DNA of 64,000 nucleotides from Nitrosomonas sp. Nm51 (GTDB lineage Bacteria > Pseudomonadota > Gammaproteobacteria > Burkholderiales > Nitrosomonadaceae), in the NCBI RefSeq assembly GCF_900111165.1, contig NZ_FOGH01000008.1:21989-85988 (forward strand), in the 5' to 3' direction. A program made the translations under genes and the position numbers. Below the pieces are notes generated by a model. It worked only from the letters and a program-made list of their open reading frames with translations. It made no database searches and had not been told where the DNA came from. Positions 39,139 to 48,680 of the stretch are shown here, piece by piece. Position 1 is the stretch's first letter. Each line of letters starts with the position of its first letter.

Positions 39139-40965
39139 TCAATCAGCGTTTTTTATTGCTTTGATCTTCTGTTTTACTTTTGCGATCTCGGGCTGATTAA
39201 GGGTCTCGGTTTTTAGTAATTCTTCGGCTGTTTGATCCAGCAGCGCTCTGTTGGTCTGCAGGATATTAACAGCGCGTACCAATGCATGTTCGATCAACTC
39301 GTGCACTGCGGCATCCACCCGGTTGGCGGTTTCCTCGCTGTAATTACGTGTCTGCGGCAGAGGCGTATTCGGTTGCAGAAAGGCGGACTGTTCGCGTTCA
39401 TAGGTCACATGTCCAAGTACATCGCTCATGCCGTAACGCAGAACCATGGCGCGTGCAATATCCGTTGCGCGTGCCAAATCATCAGCAGCGCCTGTCGACA
39501 CCTCCTTAAAGACAATCTGTTCAGCAGCGCGGCCGCCAAGCAAGATCGACATTTTGTTTTGCAGTTCGGCTTTTGTCATCAGAAACCGGTCTTCAGTCGG
39601 GCGCTGAATGGTATAACCCAAAGCGCCGATACCGCGTGGAATAATGGAAATCTTGTGTACTTCATCGGTGCCCGGCAACGCAAGAGCGACCATGGCGTGG
39701 CCGAGCTCATGGAACGCCACCACGCGCCGTTCTCCCGGATTGAGCAAACGGTTACGCTTTTCCAGTCCGGCAACAATACGCTCAATAGCATTATTAAAAT
39801 CATCCATTGTGACCGATACAGCACTGCGCCGTGTGGCGAGCAACGCTGCTTCATTGATCAGATTGGCCAGATCCGCTCCAGTAAAACCCGGTGTCAATGC
39901 GGCAACCTGCTCGATCTGAACATCTGTATCCAGACTTACTTTTTTGATATGTACCGCCAGTATTTGTTCCCGTCCATGTTTGTCTGGCCGGTCGACCAGT
40001 ACCTGACGGTCAAAACGCCCGGCACGCAGTAACGCGGGATCAAGAATTTCCGGGCGATTGGTCGCGCCCAGCAGTACGATACCGCTGGCGGGATCAAAAC
40101 CATCCAATTCGGCAAGTAACTGGTTCAAGGTCTGCTCCTTTTCATCATGCCCGCTGGCGAGACCATAAGCGCCACGTGCCCGGCCCAGCGCATCGAGTTC
40201 ATCAATAAAAATAATTGCAGGCGCCATCTGCCGTGCCTGTTCAAACAGATCGCGCACACGCGCGGCGCCCACGCCGACAAACATCTCGACAAACTCGGAA
40301 CCGGAAATGGAAAAAAAAGACACACCCGCTTCGCCCGCCACCGCACGCGCAAGTAATGTTTTACCCGTACCCGGAGGACCCACCAGCAAGATTCCTTTCG
40401 GGGCGCGTCCGCCAAGGCGGCCGTAACTAGCCGGATCCTTCAAAAAGTTGATAATTTCGATCAGTTCTTCCTTGGCTTCATCCACGCCTGCCACGTCGGC
40501 AAAGGTAACTTTGGTTTCCTTTTCGACAAATACCTTGGCGCGGCTTTTGCCGATGGACATCATGCCTTCACTGACGCGGCCACTCATACGGCGGATTATA
40601 AACAGCCAGATACCGATAAAAATCGCCATCGGCAACAACCACGATAAGATATCGCGCAGCCAGGTGCTTTTTACAATACCGCTGTATTCAACGTGGTATT
40701 TTTCCAGCTCTTCAGCAAATTCCGGCTCCACGCGCGTGGTGACAAATTCTTTGAAATCGTCTGCATGCCGTGATTTAAGCGAACCGTAAATATGCTGGTC
40801 GGTGATCGAAATTTTCTCAATCTGCCCCTGTTCAAGCAAATGCTGAAATCGGCTGTAGGGTATCGGTTCGACTTGTGTGTACTGGGTATAGAGGTTTTGC
40901 AGGAATAATACGCCTAGCACTGCTGCAATGACATACCAGAAGTTGATTTGTTCTTTTTTGTCCAT
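39139..40965 (-). CDS. ftsH: FtsH-type ATP-dependent zinc metalloprotease (paralogue)
   Basis: 608 residues. Two membrane segments (about 9-25 and 106-125) flank a short periplasmic domain. The AAA module has Walker [10 protein letters not shown] (195-203), Walker [12 protein letters not shown], and second region of homology [20 protein letters not shown]. The zinc protease site is HELGH near 417; most FtsH proteins have HEAGH. Start 40965 ([10 protein letters not shown]) fits; the frame runs 11 codons further. It lacks rlmE and folP neighbours that mark the housekeeping copy, so it is probably an additional FtsH that degrades membrane proteins. Confidence 0.88.
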   Translation of the reverse strand: MDKKEQINFWYVIAAVLGVLFLQNLYTQYTQVEPIPYSRFQHLLEQGQIEKISITDQHIYGSLKSRHADDFKEFVTTRVEPEFAEELEKYHVEYSGIVKSTWLRDILSWLLPMAIFIGIWLFIIRRMSGRVSEGMMSIGKSRAKVFVEKETKVTFADVAGVDEAKEELIEIINFLKDPASYGRLGGRAPKGILLVGPPGTGKTLLARAVAGEAGVSFFSISGSEFVEMFVGVGAARVRDLFEQARQMAPAIIFIDELDALGRARGAYGLASGHDEKEQTLNQLLAELDGFDPASGIVLLGATNRPEILDPALLRAGRFDRQVLVDRPDKHGREQILAVHIKKVSLDTDVQIEQVAALTPGFTGADLANLINEAALLATRRSAVSVTMDDFNNAIERIVAGLEKRNRLLNPGERRVVAFHELGHAMVALALPGTDEVHKISIIPRGIGALGYTIQRPTEDRFLMTKAELQNKMSILLGGRAAEQIVFKEVSTGAADDLARATDIARAMVLRYGMSDVLGHVTYEREQSAFLQPNTPLPQTRNYSEETANRVDAAVHELIEHALVRAVNILQTNRALLDQTAEELLKTETLNQPEIAKVKQKIKAIKNAD

Positions 40966-41069
40966 GAAAGATTTAGATCGGTTATGGAAGTGCCTCAATG
41001 AAACGATTTATCCGGCAGATCACAAGACATTCGTCACGACTGCCAATTCGATCGCAAAATCCGGCAAGA

Positions 41070-41118
41070 CTAGTACTCTATCCATATGATATTGCCGGGT
41101 TCAGTGAGCCTGTGTCAC
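41070..41118 (+). repeat. Dispersed palindromic repeat, copy 2 (left half)
   Basis: CTAGTACTCTATC, then CATATGATATTGCCGGGTTC and AGTGAGCCTGTGTCAC. It matches the left half of copy 3 at 46849 for about 45 bp. No matching right end is seen, so it is a half element. Confidence 0.65.
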
Positions 41119-41201
41119 AAAAGGTATTTCCACTTACCAGACATGCGCTGATCAAAATACCCTCTTGCATAATTCGGTGCGTTTATTTGCATTAAGGATG
41201 C

Positions 41202-41287
41202 AGGCCAAAATAACTTGAACAATATGGCCTAAGTACCCCCTCGTAAAATGCCCGATACAGGATAAAGTGTTCAAGTTATTTTGGCCT
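41202..41287. mobile_element. 86-bp element with perfect 20-bp inverted repeats
   Basis: AGGCCAAAATAACTTGAACA at 41202-41221 is the exact reverse complement of 41268-41287. The 46-bp centre is not symmetric and has no frame. It lies 30 bp before the Sel1 gene's 3' end, between it and ftsH. It may be a MITE or a very strong hairpin. Confidence 0.65.
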
Positions 41288-41317
41288 TGCTCCTAAGCTA
41301 CGTTTAGAACGGGTAAG

Positions 41318-41995
41318 CTATTGCGGCCTTGCAGCCATAATAGCTTCCAGATTTTCTCTCGCTTCTTCATTACCCTGGGCTGCTGCTTTTTCAAACCATT
41401 CAACCGCTTTTTCTTCATCCCGGGCTACGCCTTCGCCTATAAAATACAGTGCGCCCAGATTATTTTGCGCATCGATATGACCTTGTTCGGCTGCTTTCGT
41501 GAACAGTTCCGCTGCCTGTTGCATATCCTGTTCAACCCCTTCGCCATTAGCGTACATTAGCCCCAGATTAAATTGCGCGTCGGCGTATCCCTGTTCTGCC
41601 GAACGATAAAACCAGCCAGCGGCTAATTCAGGATCATTATCCAGAATCTGACCAGTTAGCGTTTTGGAAACTGCTTCACCGGTATAATACATGACACCTA
41701 AACCGTTTTGTGCAACAGGGTCTCCCGCTTTCGCATCTTCTAATAGCGCCTGAAATTTCTCGCCTGGCGTCATTTCATCTTCCGCGCTGCCGGGCAATAT
41801 CTGTTCTCTAAGTTCGGTTATTTCTTCCGGCGTCAAACCTTCACTTAAAAAAGACGGCAATTCATCTATTGCTGTCACTTCACTCAAGGTCTCGGCCGTT
41901 GAACCACTGTCTGATTTATCACCTGAAGATTCGTCTCCACAACCAGACAGTATAATCAACAGCGCAATAAGTAATAAAACAGTTTTTATTTTCAT
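41318..41995 (-). CDS. Sel1-repeat lipoprotein
   Basis: 225 residues. Signal with lipobox (TVLLLIALLIILSGCGDE, Cys19), an acidic linker rich in Ser/Glu, then about four Sel1/TPR-like repeats from residue 85: DPVAQNGLGVMYYTGEAV, ELAAGWFYRSAEQGYADAQF, DMQQAAELFTKAAEQGHIDA and DEEKAVEWFEKAAAQGNEEA. Sel1 repeats form solenoid scaffolds for protein interaction. Presumably anchored in a membrane facing the periplasm. AAGGATATGTCAAA precedes the ATG. An ankyrin-repeat gene lies just upstream on the same strand, 169 bp away. Partner unknown. Confidence 0.85.
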   Translation of the reverse strand: MKIKTVLLLIALLIILSGCGDESSGDKSDSGSTAETLSEVTAIDELPSFLSEGLTPEEITELREQILPGSAEDEMTPGEKFQALLEDAKAGDPVAQNGLGVMYYTGEAVSKTLTGQILDNDPELAAGWFYRSAEQGYADAQFNLGLMYANGEGVEQDMQQAAELFTKAAEQGHIDAQNNLGALYFIGEGVARDEEKAVEWFEKAAAQGNEEARENLEAIMAARPQ

Positions 41996-42164
41996 TTTGA
42001 CATATCCTTCATTAATTACAATAATTAGTGAAATACTTTCTTAAAAAACAAACTACCATAGTATGGCTTTAAAATTGAGGTTATTCATAGAGCAAAGCGT
42101 TTGCGCCTGCTGTACACTTAACGTTTGAGCAAATCTGACCTTGAAGACAATTTTTGCAAGCACG

Positions 42165-42941
42165 TTATCGGGCACCTGCCCGTTTGAGCATCTCAGCCGC
42201 TTCGTTATGGCGGTAGACATTAGCAAGCGTCAAAGCGGTAGCGCCATTTTCTGCTTTGATGTTGACATCCGCGTTGGCCGCCAATAATACATAGATTACG
42301 CCAACATGGCCATGCTGCGCCGCCAGCATCAGGGCCGTAGCCCCGTTTTTCAGCTGAAAATCAACATCGGCGCCAGCTTCGAGTAACGCATGCGTAGCCT
42401 GCTGATGTCCACCACGCGCGGCCAGCATGAGCGCTGTCATGCCATCAGTGCTTCGTTGCGCATTTAAATCCGCTTCTGTCGCCAACAATTGGTCGATAAC
42501 CTCCCTGCGGTCTCTTTTTGCAGCCAGAATAAGCGCTGTCTCACCCGTTTCCGTTGCTACGGCGTTCACTGCTGCACCTAAAGGCAGCAGCAGTTTGACC
42601 AGATGGCTGCGCCCGTCCCGTGCGGCCTGAATTAACGCAGTATAACCGTTGCCGCCCCGGTATTCGATATCGGCTCCTCTATCGATCAAGCGCTGTACAA
42701 TTGGCTTGCTGCCTTTTTGTATACCGGCAAAAAACGCTTTGTTTATCGTATCCTTGGATAGATCCCGTTCAGATTCAAGTATCTGTTTGACCAAAGGCAG
42801 ATTGCCTTTGCCGGCAGCATTGACCAGTTCTTCGTCTATTGTTTCTGCAAAAGTCCATGCACTCGTGAAGCCGATACATAGAACGAATAGATAACCAATT
42901 ATTTTTACATATGGTGATTTTTGCATTTGCATACTTGTCAT
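42165..42941 (-). CDS. Secreted ankyrin-repeat protein
   Basis: 258 residues. A signal peptide (IIGYLFVLCIGFTSAWTFAE, cleaved near 31) is followed by about six ankyrin repeats: IQKGSKPIVQRLIDRGADIE, GYTALIQAARDGRSHLVKLL, GETALILAAKRDRREVIDQL, GMTALMLAARGGHQQATHAL, GATALMLAAQHGHVGVIYVL and GATALTLANVYRHNEAAEML. It is likely periplasmic and a protein-binding scaffold. TAGGAG lies 9 bases before the ATG. It precedes the Sel1 lipoprotein, another repeat scaffold. Confidence 0.87.
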   Translation of the reverse strand: MTSMQMQKSPYVKIIGYLFVLCIGFTSAWTFAETIDEELVNAAGKGNLPLVKQILESERDLSKDTINKAFFAGIQKGSKPIVQRLIDRGADIEYRGGNGYTALIQAARDGRSHLVKLLLPLGAAVNAVATETGETALILAAKRDRREVIDQLLATEADLNAQRSTDGMTALMLAARGGHQQATHALLEAGADVDFQLKNGATALMLAAQHGHVGVIYVLLAANADVNIKAENGATALTLANVYRHNEAAEMLKRAGAR

Positions 42942-43294
42942 TCACACACTCCTAAATTTTTTAATTCTACGCACTATGATTTTTAAACCACTCTAAAAGG
43001 TCACTGCAAATATGTGTGCAACAGGACTGCTACATAACTGTATGGTCGCGCTTGAAACAACCGTCAAGGTGATTGTCACCTTCTGATTATGTCCTGCTTT
43101 TTTTAAGCTGTAAATCCACTGTCATTTTTAGGCGCACATTATTAATTCTCCTTTTTGATGCACACGTTGATACACAGATTGCTTGCAGGCCGCTAAAAAA
43201 CTATCCGCATCGCTGTTGCAACGTTAGAAACAGACGCAAAGTACGCATTTATTTATGTTCAAGTGCCGCTTTCTACCGGCACAGTTTGTGCTCT
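42942..43294. other. Intergenic stretch, no recognised gene
   Basis: No coding frame I can support. It contains one short hairpin, AAGGTGA-TTG-TCACCTT at 43066-43082, which could be an operator or RNA stem-loop. Confidence 0.4.
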
Positions 43295-43447
43295 GCCCTT
43301 CGGACCAGTATTAATGACTGTTCGCTGCGCTTTGCTTGCGCCGTCTGTTTTGCTTTTCACCTACTGTTTAGAAGATATTTTTCAACAACTTGCTAGAAAG
43401 GAACTTGCAAAATTCAAGAATTAAATTAAATTACTGGTCCGAAGGGC
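43295..43447. repeat. 153-bp inverted-repeat element
   Basis: GCCCTTCGGACCAGTA at 43295-43310 is repeated in exact inverse orientation at 43432-43447 (TACTGGTCCGAAGGGC). The interior carries no clear frame. It may be a small non-autonomous element or a long hairpin RNA. From 43448 to 43668 nothing else is recognised apart from an ATCCGG-rich palindrome near 43613. Confidence 0.5.
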
Positions 43448-43668
43448 CAAAAAAATGAAAACAGCCTGTCCATAAGCGATAAAGCTGAGTTGTCGAAAAC
43501 TCGAAAAAAATCAATAAATGAAAAGGCTGAATAAGCCTTGGACTAAAATGGATTCGATAGAACCCTGAGCTTGACCTTGACCTGATGTTTCGTTATATGC
43601 AATGCAGCGGCTATCCGGCCGGTACCGGATATTGACACAACTAATCACTACAGCACTGTAATACGCTG

Positions 43669-44112
43669 CTATTTTTTTTTCAGTTTTGCCAATCGTTTGT
43701 CAAGACAGTCCAGATATATCAGCTCGTCCGGTGCCGTTTGGTTGCGTTGCGCCTGCCAAAGCATATCCGCCAGACATTCCATCACCTGATGGGCTGCATC
43801 ATGTTCATTTCCGACCTGTTGCCGTAAGCGCAAAAAACATGCGTTTATTCCGGCAGGCTGATTAATAGACAGCTGCTCCTTAATGGCAACATGCAGACTC
43901 AGGTGCAAAAATGGATTGGTTTCACCCATTTCCGGCAGATAATCTTTATCCCGGCAGTGCTCCTCATCTTCCAACATGTCATGATATTCCGGATGAAGCA
44001 ATATAATCTCCAGCGCGATTTGCTCTATTCCGGACAACACTTCCTGTTGCCGGTATTTTCGCCAGGCATCAAAAAAAAACTGGCGCGCTTGATTTCTTGT
44101 CGGTTTAAACAT
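43669..44112 (-). CDS. DUF1841 family protein
   Basis: 147 residues, helical. PTRNQARQFFFDAWRKYRQQ, ALEIILLHPEYHDMLED and MGETNPFLHLSLHVAIKEQL are the conserved blocks, with His and Glu residues suggestive of a structural or metal site. HDAAHQVMECLADMLWQAQR follows. The family is common in betaproteobacteria and of unknown function. It follows nth by 37 bp on the same strand, an arrangement seen elsewhere in the class, so it is probably co-transcribed. Confidence 0.87.
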   Translation of the reverse strand: MFKPTRNQARQFFFDAWRKYRQQEVLSGIEQIALEIILLHPEYHDMLEDEEHCRDKDYLPEMGETNPFLHLSLHVAIKEQLSINQPAGINACFLRLRQQVGNEHDAAHQVMECLADMLWQAQRNQTAPDELIYLDCLDKRLAKLKKK

Positions 44113-44149
44113 GGCAAAAATTTTGTGCTATCTGGGGGCGCTAACAATT

Positions 44150-44782
44150 TTAGGCAGTTTTATCTTTGTACTCGCATAAATGATAAATCATGCACCGACC
44201 GCATTCCGGTTTTCTGGCTTTGCAAATATAACGCCCGTGCAGAATCAACCAGTGATGCGCATCGTGTCTGTATGCCTTGGGTACGACTTTTAATAATTTC
44301 AGTTCAACTGCCAGGGCAGTTTTGCCGTGCGCAAGACCTGTTCTGTTTGCCACACGAAAAATATGTGTATCTACGGCGATCGTTGGTTCACCGAATGCTG
44401 TATTCAATATAACATTTGCAGTCTTACGGCCAACACCGGGAAGTTGAACCAGTTGCTCACGTGTTCCGGGCACTTTACTATCATATTTTTGCATCAATAT
44501 CGTGCAGGTTGCGAGAATATTTTTCGCTTTTGTTTTATATAATCCAATACTTTTAATCAATTCCAGCAATTTCTCCTCACCCAGAATAAGTATTTTCTGA
44601 GGAGTATTTGCCGAGGCAAACAGCTTCCGTGTTGCCAGATTGACACTTTTATCAGTTGCCTGTGCGGAAAGCATCACCGCAATCAACAACTCGAAATGTG
44701 ACCGGTATTCCAGTTCTGTTGCCGGATGAGGATTGGCTGACTTCAGGCATGCGAATATTTCATGGCGTATGGCTGAATTCAT
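44150..44782 (-). CDS. nth: Endonuclease III
   Basis: 210-residue bifunctional DNA glycosylase/AP lyase removing oxidised pyrimidines. The helix-hairpin-helix [16 protein letters not shown] carries the catalytic Lys in its K of GRKTAN, and [14 protein letters not shown] carries the catalytic Asp. The C-terminal iron-sulfur loop is [17 protein letters not shown] (Cx6Cx2Cx5C). Length equals the E. coli enzyme. Its start overlaps the rnfB-like gene by 4 bases. Confidence 0.97.
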   Translation of the reverse strand: MNSAIRHEIFACLKSANPHPATELEYRSHFELLIAVMLSAQATDKSVNLATRKLFASANTPQKILILGEEKLLELIKSIGLYKTKAKNILATCTILMQKYDSKVPGTREQLVQLPGVGRKTANVILNTAFGEPTIAVDTHIFRVANRTGLAHGKTALAVELKLLKVVPKAYRHDAHHWLILHGRYICKARKPECGRCMIYHLCEYKDKTA

Positions 44783-45468
44783 GGTGGAGTCGACCGCGGC
44801 TTTCCGCTTTTATCATTGGTTTGCGCTCGCATAGCGGCGGCACGCTTCAATGCTGCTTGCACGACAGCCTGTTTACGCATTTTATTGGCTGTCGCCCGTT
44901 TAACCAATGTATTAGGGTCCGGCTTGATTGGCGTATCCTGCATCTGCATTTTTTTTCGACCGAGCCGTCGCAATCTGAATTGATACCGTAAACGTGCGCT
45001 ATCGGCTTTATTGTCATACCCACCTTGTCCTGGTTTCGCAGAATCAGCCCTGGATGCAATAGGCACCATACGGATACAATCCATCGGGCAAGGTTCCAGA
45101 CATAATTCACAGCCGGTGCATTCATTCGCAATTACTGTATGCATTTGCTTGGCCGCACCAACAATAGCGTCAACCGGGCATGAGCGGATACAAAAAGTGC
45201 AACCGATACAGAGATTTTCATCAATCACAGCAACCGATCTGGGTTTTGGGTAGCCGTGGTCGGTATTCAACGGTTTGGTTTCGATACCCAGAAGCTTCGC
45301 AATTTTAGCGATTACGACCGAATCGCCCGGTGGACACTGATTTATATCGGCCTGTCCCGCAACAATGGCTGCAGCATACGGCTCACAGCCAGCAAATCCA
45401 CATTGACGACACTGTGTCTGCGGTAAAACGGCATCAATTTCCTTAATGCGCTGTTTACTGAATTTCAA
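44779..45468 (-). CDS. rnfB: RnfB/RsxB-like iron-sulfur protein
   Basis: 229 residues. An N-terminal Fes domain ([20 protein letters not shown] with later QCPPG) binds one [4Fe-4S]; two ferredoxin motifs follow: [16 protein letters not shown] and [16 protein letters not shown]. The usual N-terminal membrane helix of RnfB is missing, so the protein is soluble. No other rnf gene is nearby. The stand-alone form before nth is typical of betaproteobacteria; it likely acts as a ferredoxin-like carrier. The C-terminal 75 residues are basic and unlike RnfB. Confidence 0.85.
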   Translation of the reverse strand: MKFSKQRIKEIDAVLPQTQCRQCGFAGCEPYAAAIVAGQADINQCPPGDSVVIAKIAKLLGIETKPLNTDHGYPKPRSVAVIDENLCIGCTFCIRSCPVDAIVGAAKQMHTVIANECTGCELCLEPCPMDCIRMVPIASRADSAKPGQGGYDNKADSARLRYQFRLRRLGRKKMQMQDTPIKPDPNTLVKRATANKMRKQAVVQAALKRAAAMRAQTNDKSGKPRSTPP

Positions 45469-45612
45469 ATAACACCCTCTTTTCTAATTTTTTGGAATAA
45501 TTCGTGAGCAAGCCATCGGCCCAACGCCGCAGCATGACGAAATTATACATTGACTTTAGTATATTCAAATACCGTGTATACAATAACAATAAGCAGCATT
45601 AGCTGTGCTTTA

Positions 45613-45659
45613 AGGAGTCGCGAATAAATAAGTGTTACAGTTATTTATGAACGACTCCT
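45613..45659. repeat. 47-bp imperfect palindrome
   Basis: AGGAGTCGCGAATAAATAA and TTATTTATGAACGACTCCT form arms with 16 of 19 matching around GTGTTACAG. It lies in the 314-bp gap between rnfB and the terpene synthase gene. No T-run follows in either direction that would make it a simple terminator. Confidence 0.55.
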
Positions 45660-45782
45660 AAATACGGATACGATAAAATCAAACAAAGGCTTTATATTAT
45701 GTTTCTTTGAGTTATATGAATATCAATACATTGGTACACTAGCCTCGTATTTAATTTGCTTGGTAAATTGAGGTGCCCAGTT

Positions 45783-46784
45783 ATGTCGAATGAAAACATT
45801 ATTTTGCCGCATCTTTCATGCCCTTTCCCGGAAAGCATTAGCCCTTTTGCAGACAAAGTTCATCAGCAAACACTGGAATGGGTCAAACATTTTAGACTGG
45901 TCACAAATGAAAAAGCATTTGAACACCTGCAGCTATCCAAATTCGGTTGGCTTTCAGCACGCGCTTATCCTAATGCTGCGCTGAACAGACTTGAAATCAT
46001 TTCAGACTGGAATACCTGGCTTTTTATTATTGATGACCAATGTGACGAAAGCGGACTGGGCAAACGTCCTGATCGGTTGTCGGCTCTACATAACCGGTGC
46101 ATTGAAATTCTTACCGGCTATTCGACCAAGTCCAACGATATTCCGCTGATTCATGCCTTGCATGATATTTATTGTCGTCTGCAGCCGTTTTCTTCAAAAT
46201 CATGGATGCTTCGGTTTGCCAAAAGCGCTGCTGAATATTTTGAAGCAACACTCTGGGAAGCGCAGAACCGTCATCTTAACCGGTGGCCAGACACGGACAG
46301 TTATATGCTGATGCGCCCCTTTAGCGGGAGATTATTAACCGATATAGAACTGATAGAAATCGCCGAAAACATCGAGATACCATGCACCGCGCGCGCGCAC
46401 CCATGCCTGATCAAGCTTGCCAGTCTGACTAACAACGTTGTGTGCTGGTCAAATGATATTATTTCTCTAAATAAAGAAAAAGCACATGGCGATATGCATA
46501 ACTTGGTTCTAGTGATGCAACACGAACTGAATATCAGCCTCCAAGAAGCACTTAATCTAGTTAAAAAGCTGGTAGATGCACAGATTCAACAATTTCAGAC
46601 ATTCGAAAAAAGGTTGCCCAGATTTTCTGATGTGCCTAACCATGTCGTAAAAAAGTATGTTGCAGTATTGCGCGCATGGATGCGCGGAAATCTGGATTGG
46701 GCTTACGAGTCAAGGCGCTACAATGTCCAGCAAAATGTTTACCAAGACGCCGATAAAAAAATGCATGCGGTCTGTAATGACTAA
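45783..46784 (+). CDS. Class I terpene synthase
   Basis: 333 residues, the normal size of bacterial class I terpene cyclases. The aspartate-rich metal motif is DDQCD (84-88), the NSE triad is NDIISLNKE (224-232), and the C-terminal ESRRY (about 308-312) is the conserved Arg-Tyr pyrophosphate sensor. PFSGRLLTD at about 179 is the helix-G effector region. It ionises geranyl or farnesyl diphosphate with three Mg ions; the product cannot be told. The frame starts with a TTG at 45756, but ATG 45783 with GAGGTG upstream is preferred. No P450 or prenyl transferase is adjacent. Confidence 0.88.
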   Translation: MSNENIILPHLSCPFPESISPFADKVHQQTLEWVKHFRLVTNEKAFEHLQLSKFGWLSARAYPNAALNRLEIISDWNTWLFIIDDQCDESGLGKRPDRLSALHNRCIEILTGYSTKSNDIPLIHALHDIYCRLQPFSSKSWMLRFAKSAAEYFEATLWEAQNRHLNRWPDTDSYMLMRPFSGRLLTDIELIEIAENIEIPCTARAHPCLIKLASLTNNVVCWSNDIISLNKEKAHGDMHNLVLVMQHELNISLQEALNLVKKLVDAQIQQFQTFEKRLPRFSDVPNHVVKKYVAVLRAWMRGNLDWAYESRRYNVQQNVYQDADKKMHAVCND

Positions 46785-46848
46785 GGAGTCCGACGACAAA
46801 TACAAGGGGTAAATTTATCTGTAATATTGTCTTCTATTTTGAAAACTT

Positions 46849-46946
46849 CTAGCACGCTATCATATGATATTGCCAGGTTCAGCGAGTCTGTCAGTGTACA
46901 TGGCAAGGCGTGCCTTGCAAGCAATATCATATTGATAGAGCACTAG
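46849..46946. mobile_element. Dispersed palindromic repeat, copy 3 (complete, 98 bp)
   Basis: Left end CTAGCACGCTATCATATGAT then ATTGC, right end GCAATATCATATTGATAGAG then CACTAG, inverted to each other. The centre has a second small palindrome (GGCAAGGCGTGCCTTGC). It is the only copy with both ends and a unique middle, so it shows the full element. It lies between terpene synthase and protease genes. Confidence 0.7.
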
Positions 46947-46984
46947 AGTAATGTGATAGGTTTTTACTGTCCTGACAGTGCAAT

Positions 46985-48538
46985 ATGCCGACACCTTTTA
47001 CTTTCAGCAACATCATTTCAACCAGCCTAACCGGTTCAAATACCGTAGATGCACTCATACAAGGCTCTCGTTGGGAAAATAACGAAATTTCTTACAGCTT
47101 CCCAGGCGAGGGCGCGGTGTGGTCAACAAATCCATTCACCGGTTATGTACCCGGTGATGAGCCTTGGAGCGCATCCTACACACCACTTTCATCATCAAAC
47201 CGGTCCGATTTTGATGCAGCGCTGCAGCAATGGGCAGCCGCTGCCAATATCGAATTCGAATTGATAAGCGAAACGCGAAATACAGTTGGTGATATTCGTA
47301 TTGCTTACACCGAAGTCCCGGCACTGAACGCCGCAGAGGCATGGGCATATTTACCTGCACAAGGGGCCTGGAGCGGTGACATCTGGATCAATAAATCAAG
47401 TGTAAGCGCAAAGCGAGAATGGATTCCTGGTAATTATTCGTTCTTGACGATTCTCCATGAAATCGGACATGCGTTGGGACTGAATCATCCTTTTGACGAT
47501 CCTGATTTTCCTGTTGCGAACAATACTGTGTCATCCACAATCATGAGTTATGCTGCAATACCGGGTGATCAAAATTCAATCTTTGATTATTACCCTACCA
47601 CACCTATGCCACTTGATATCCTGGCGATTCAGCATATTTACGGCGCAAATACAGACTATCAGAGCGGAAACAATATTTTCCGCTATACGGATGACGAAAT
47701 GTATCACGAGACTATTCTGGATACTGGCGGCACGGATACGATTAGCTACACGGGAAGCCAGGCCGCTTTAATCCAGCTGGATGAAGGCAGCGGATCATAT
47801 ATTGGTAATGCGGTGACTGCCATCAGCGAGACTGAAAGTATGGCAGTACCAAATATCTGGATAGCGTATGACACCGTGATAGAAAATGCCACCGGCGGCA
47901 TGAATGACGATGAAATTTATGGAAATCCATATGATAATGTCTTATCCGGATATGACGGCAACGATATCCTGGCAGGTATGGAAGGTAATGATACATTATT
48001 AGGCGGATCCGGTATTGATGAAGCATTATTTACTGGAGAATTGGCCGAATACATACTAAACAGGTCTGCTGATGGATTTTCCATAACACATCAAGCTGGG
48101 ATCGATGGAAATGACATACTCAAATCAATTGAACGTTTACGATTTGAAGATATGGGACTCGCGCTCGATATCGATGGAAACGCAGGACAGATCGCAAAAC
48201 TTCTGGGTGTAACATTTGGCGGTACCGCGGTGAACAATCGGGATTTTATGCGTACCGGTCTGTCTCTAATTGACAGTGGTTCCAGTAATGAGGAACTTGC
48301 GCTAACAGCACTTACCGTTTTAGATATTCACGATTATGGTGCTCTTGTTACACTGCTTTGGCATAATCTATACGGTCTCGACCCTGCGCCGGAAGAAAAA
48401 CAACCCTATGTTGCGTTACTCGATAATCAACAGTTGTCAGCGGCCAACCTAACGCTGTTAGCTGCAAATACGCCGTTAAATGAGACAAACATCGATTTCG
48501 TTGGTTTGGTACAACACGGCATAGCATACAGTCTATAA
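46985..48538 (+). CDS. Serralysin-like RTX metalloprotease with DUF4214 tail
   Basis: 517 residues, no signal peptide. The M10 zinc site is HEIGHALGLNHP (about 158-169) with a met-turn in STIMSYAAIPGD. A short RTX region follows: GGMNDDEIYGN, GYDGNDILAG, MEGNDTLLGGSG (about 303-345), binding calcium outside the cell. The last 120 residues (AKLLGVTFGG, LLWHNLYGLDPAPEE) resemble DUF4214. RTX proteases leave by type I secretion; no transporter genes are in the window. Ribosome site weak. Substrate unknown. Confidence 0.87.
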   Translation: MPTPFTFSNIISTSLTGSNTVDALIQGSRWENNEISYSFPGEGAVWSTNPFTGYVPGDEPWSASYTPLSSSNRSDFDAALQQWAAAANIEFELISETRNTVGDIRIAYTEVPALNAAEAWAYLPAQGAWSGDIWINKSSVSAKREWIPGNYSFLTILHEIGHALGLNHPFDDPDFPVANNTVSSTIMSYAAIPGDQNSIFDYYPTTPMPLDILAIQHIYGANTDYQSGNNIFRYTDDEMYHETILDTGGTDTISYTGSQAALIQLDEGSGSYIGNAVTAISETESMAVPNIWIAYDTVIENATGGMNDDEIYGNPYDNVLSGYDGNDILAGMEGNDTLLGGSGIDEALFTGELAEYILNRSADGFSITHQAGIDGNDILKSIERLRFEDMGLALDIDGNAGQIAKLLGVTFGGTAVNNRDFMRTGLSLIDSGSSNEELALTALTVLDIHDYGALVTLLWHNLYGLDPAPEEKQPYVALLDNQQLSAANLTLLAANTPLNETNIDFVGLVQHGIAYSL

Positions 48539-48680
48539 GCAGCTTATGCGCCCAATATATCTGCAGTGCCTGCAAACGCTGTTTGGGCTATCGCTTAGCC
48601 AGCGTCGATACACATCCATGGCTTCATCAAAACTTCCCTGGTCAGTCCAGTGGGCTTGCCTTTGATCTTTGACCCAGTCC

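Noticed and set aside
43425..43455. Intrinsic terminator TGGTCC-GAA-GGGCCA followed by A-run
   Set aside because: The A-run is on the wrong side for either strand's gene, and the arm belongs to a longer inverted repeat.
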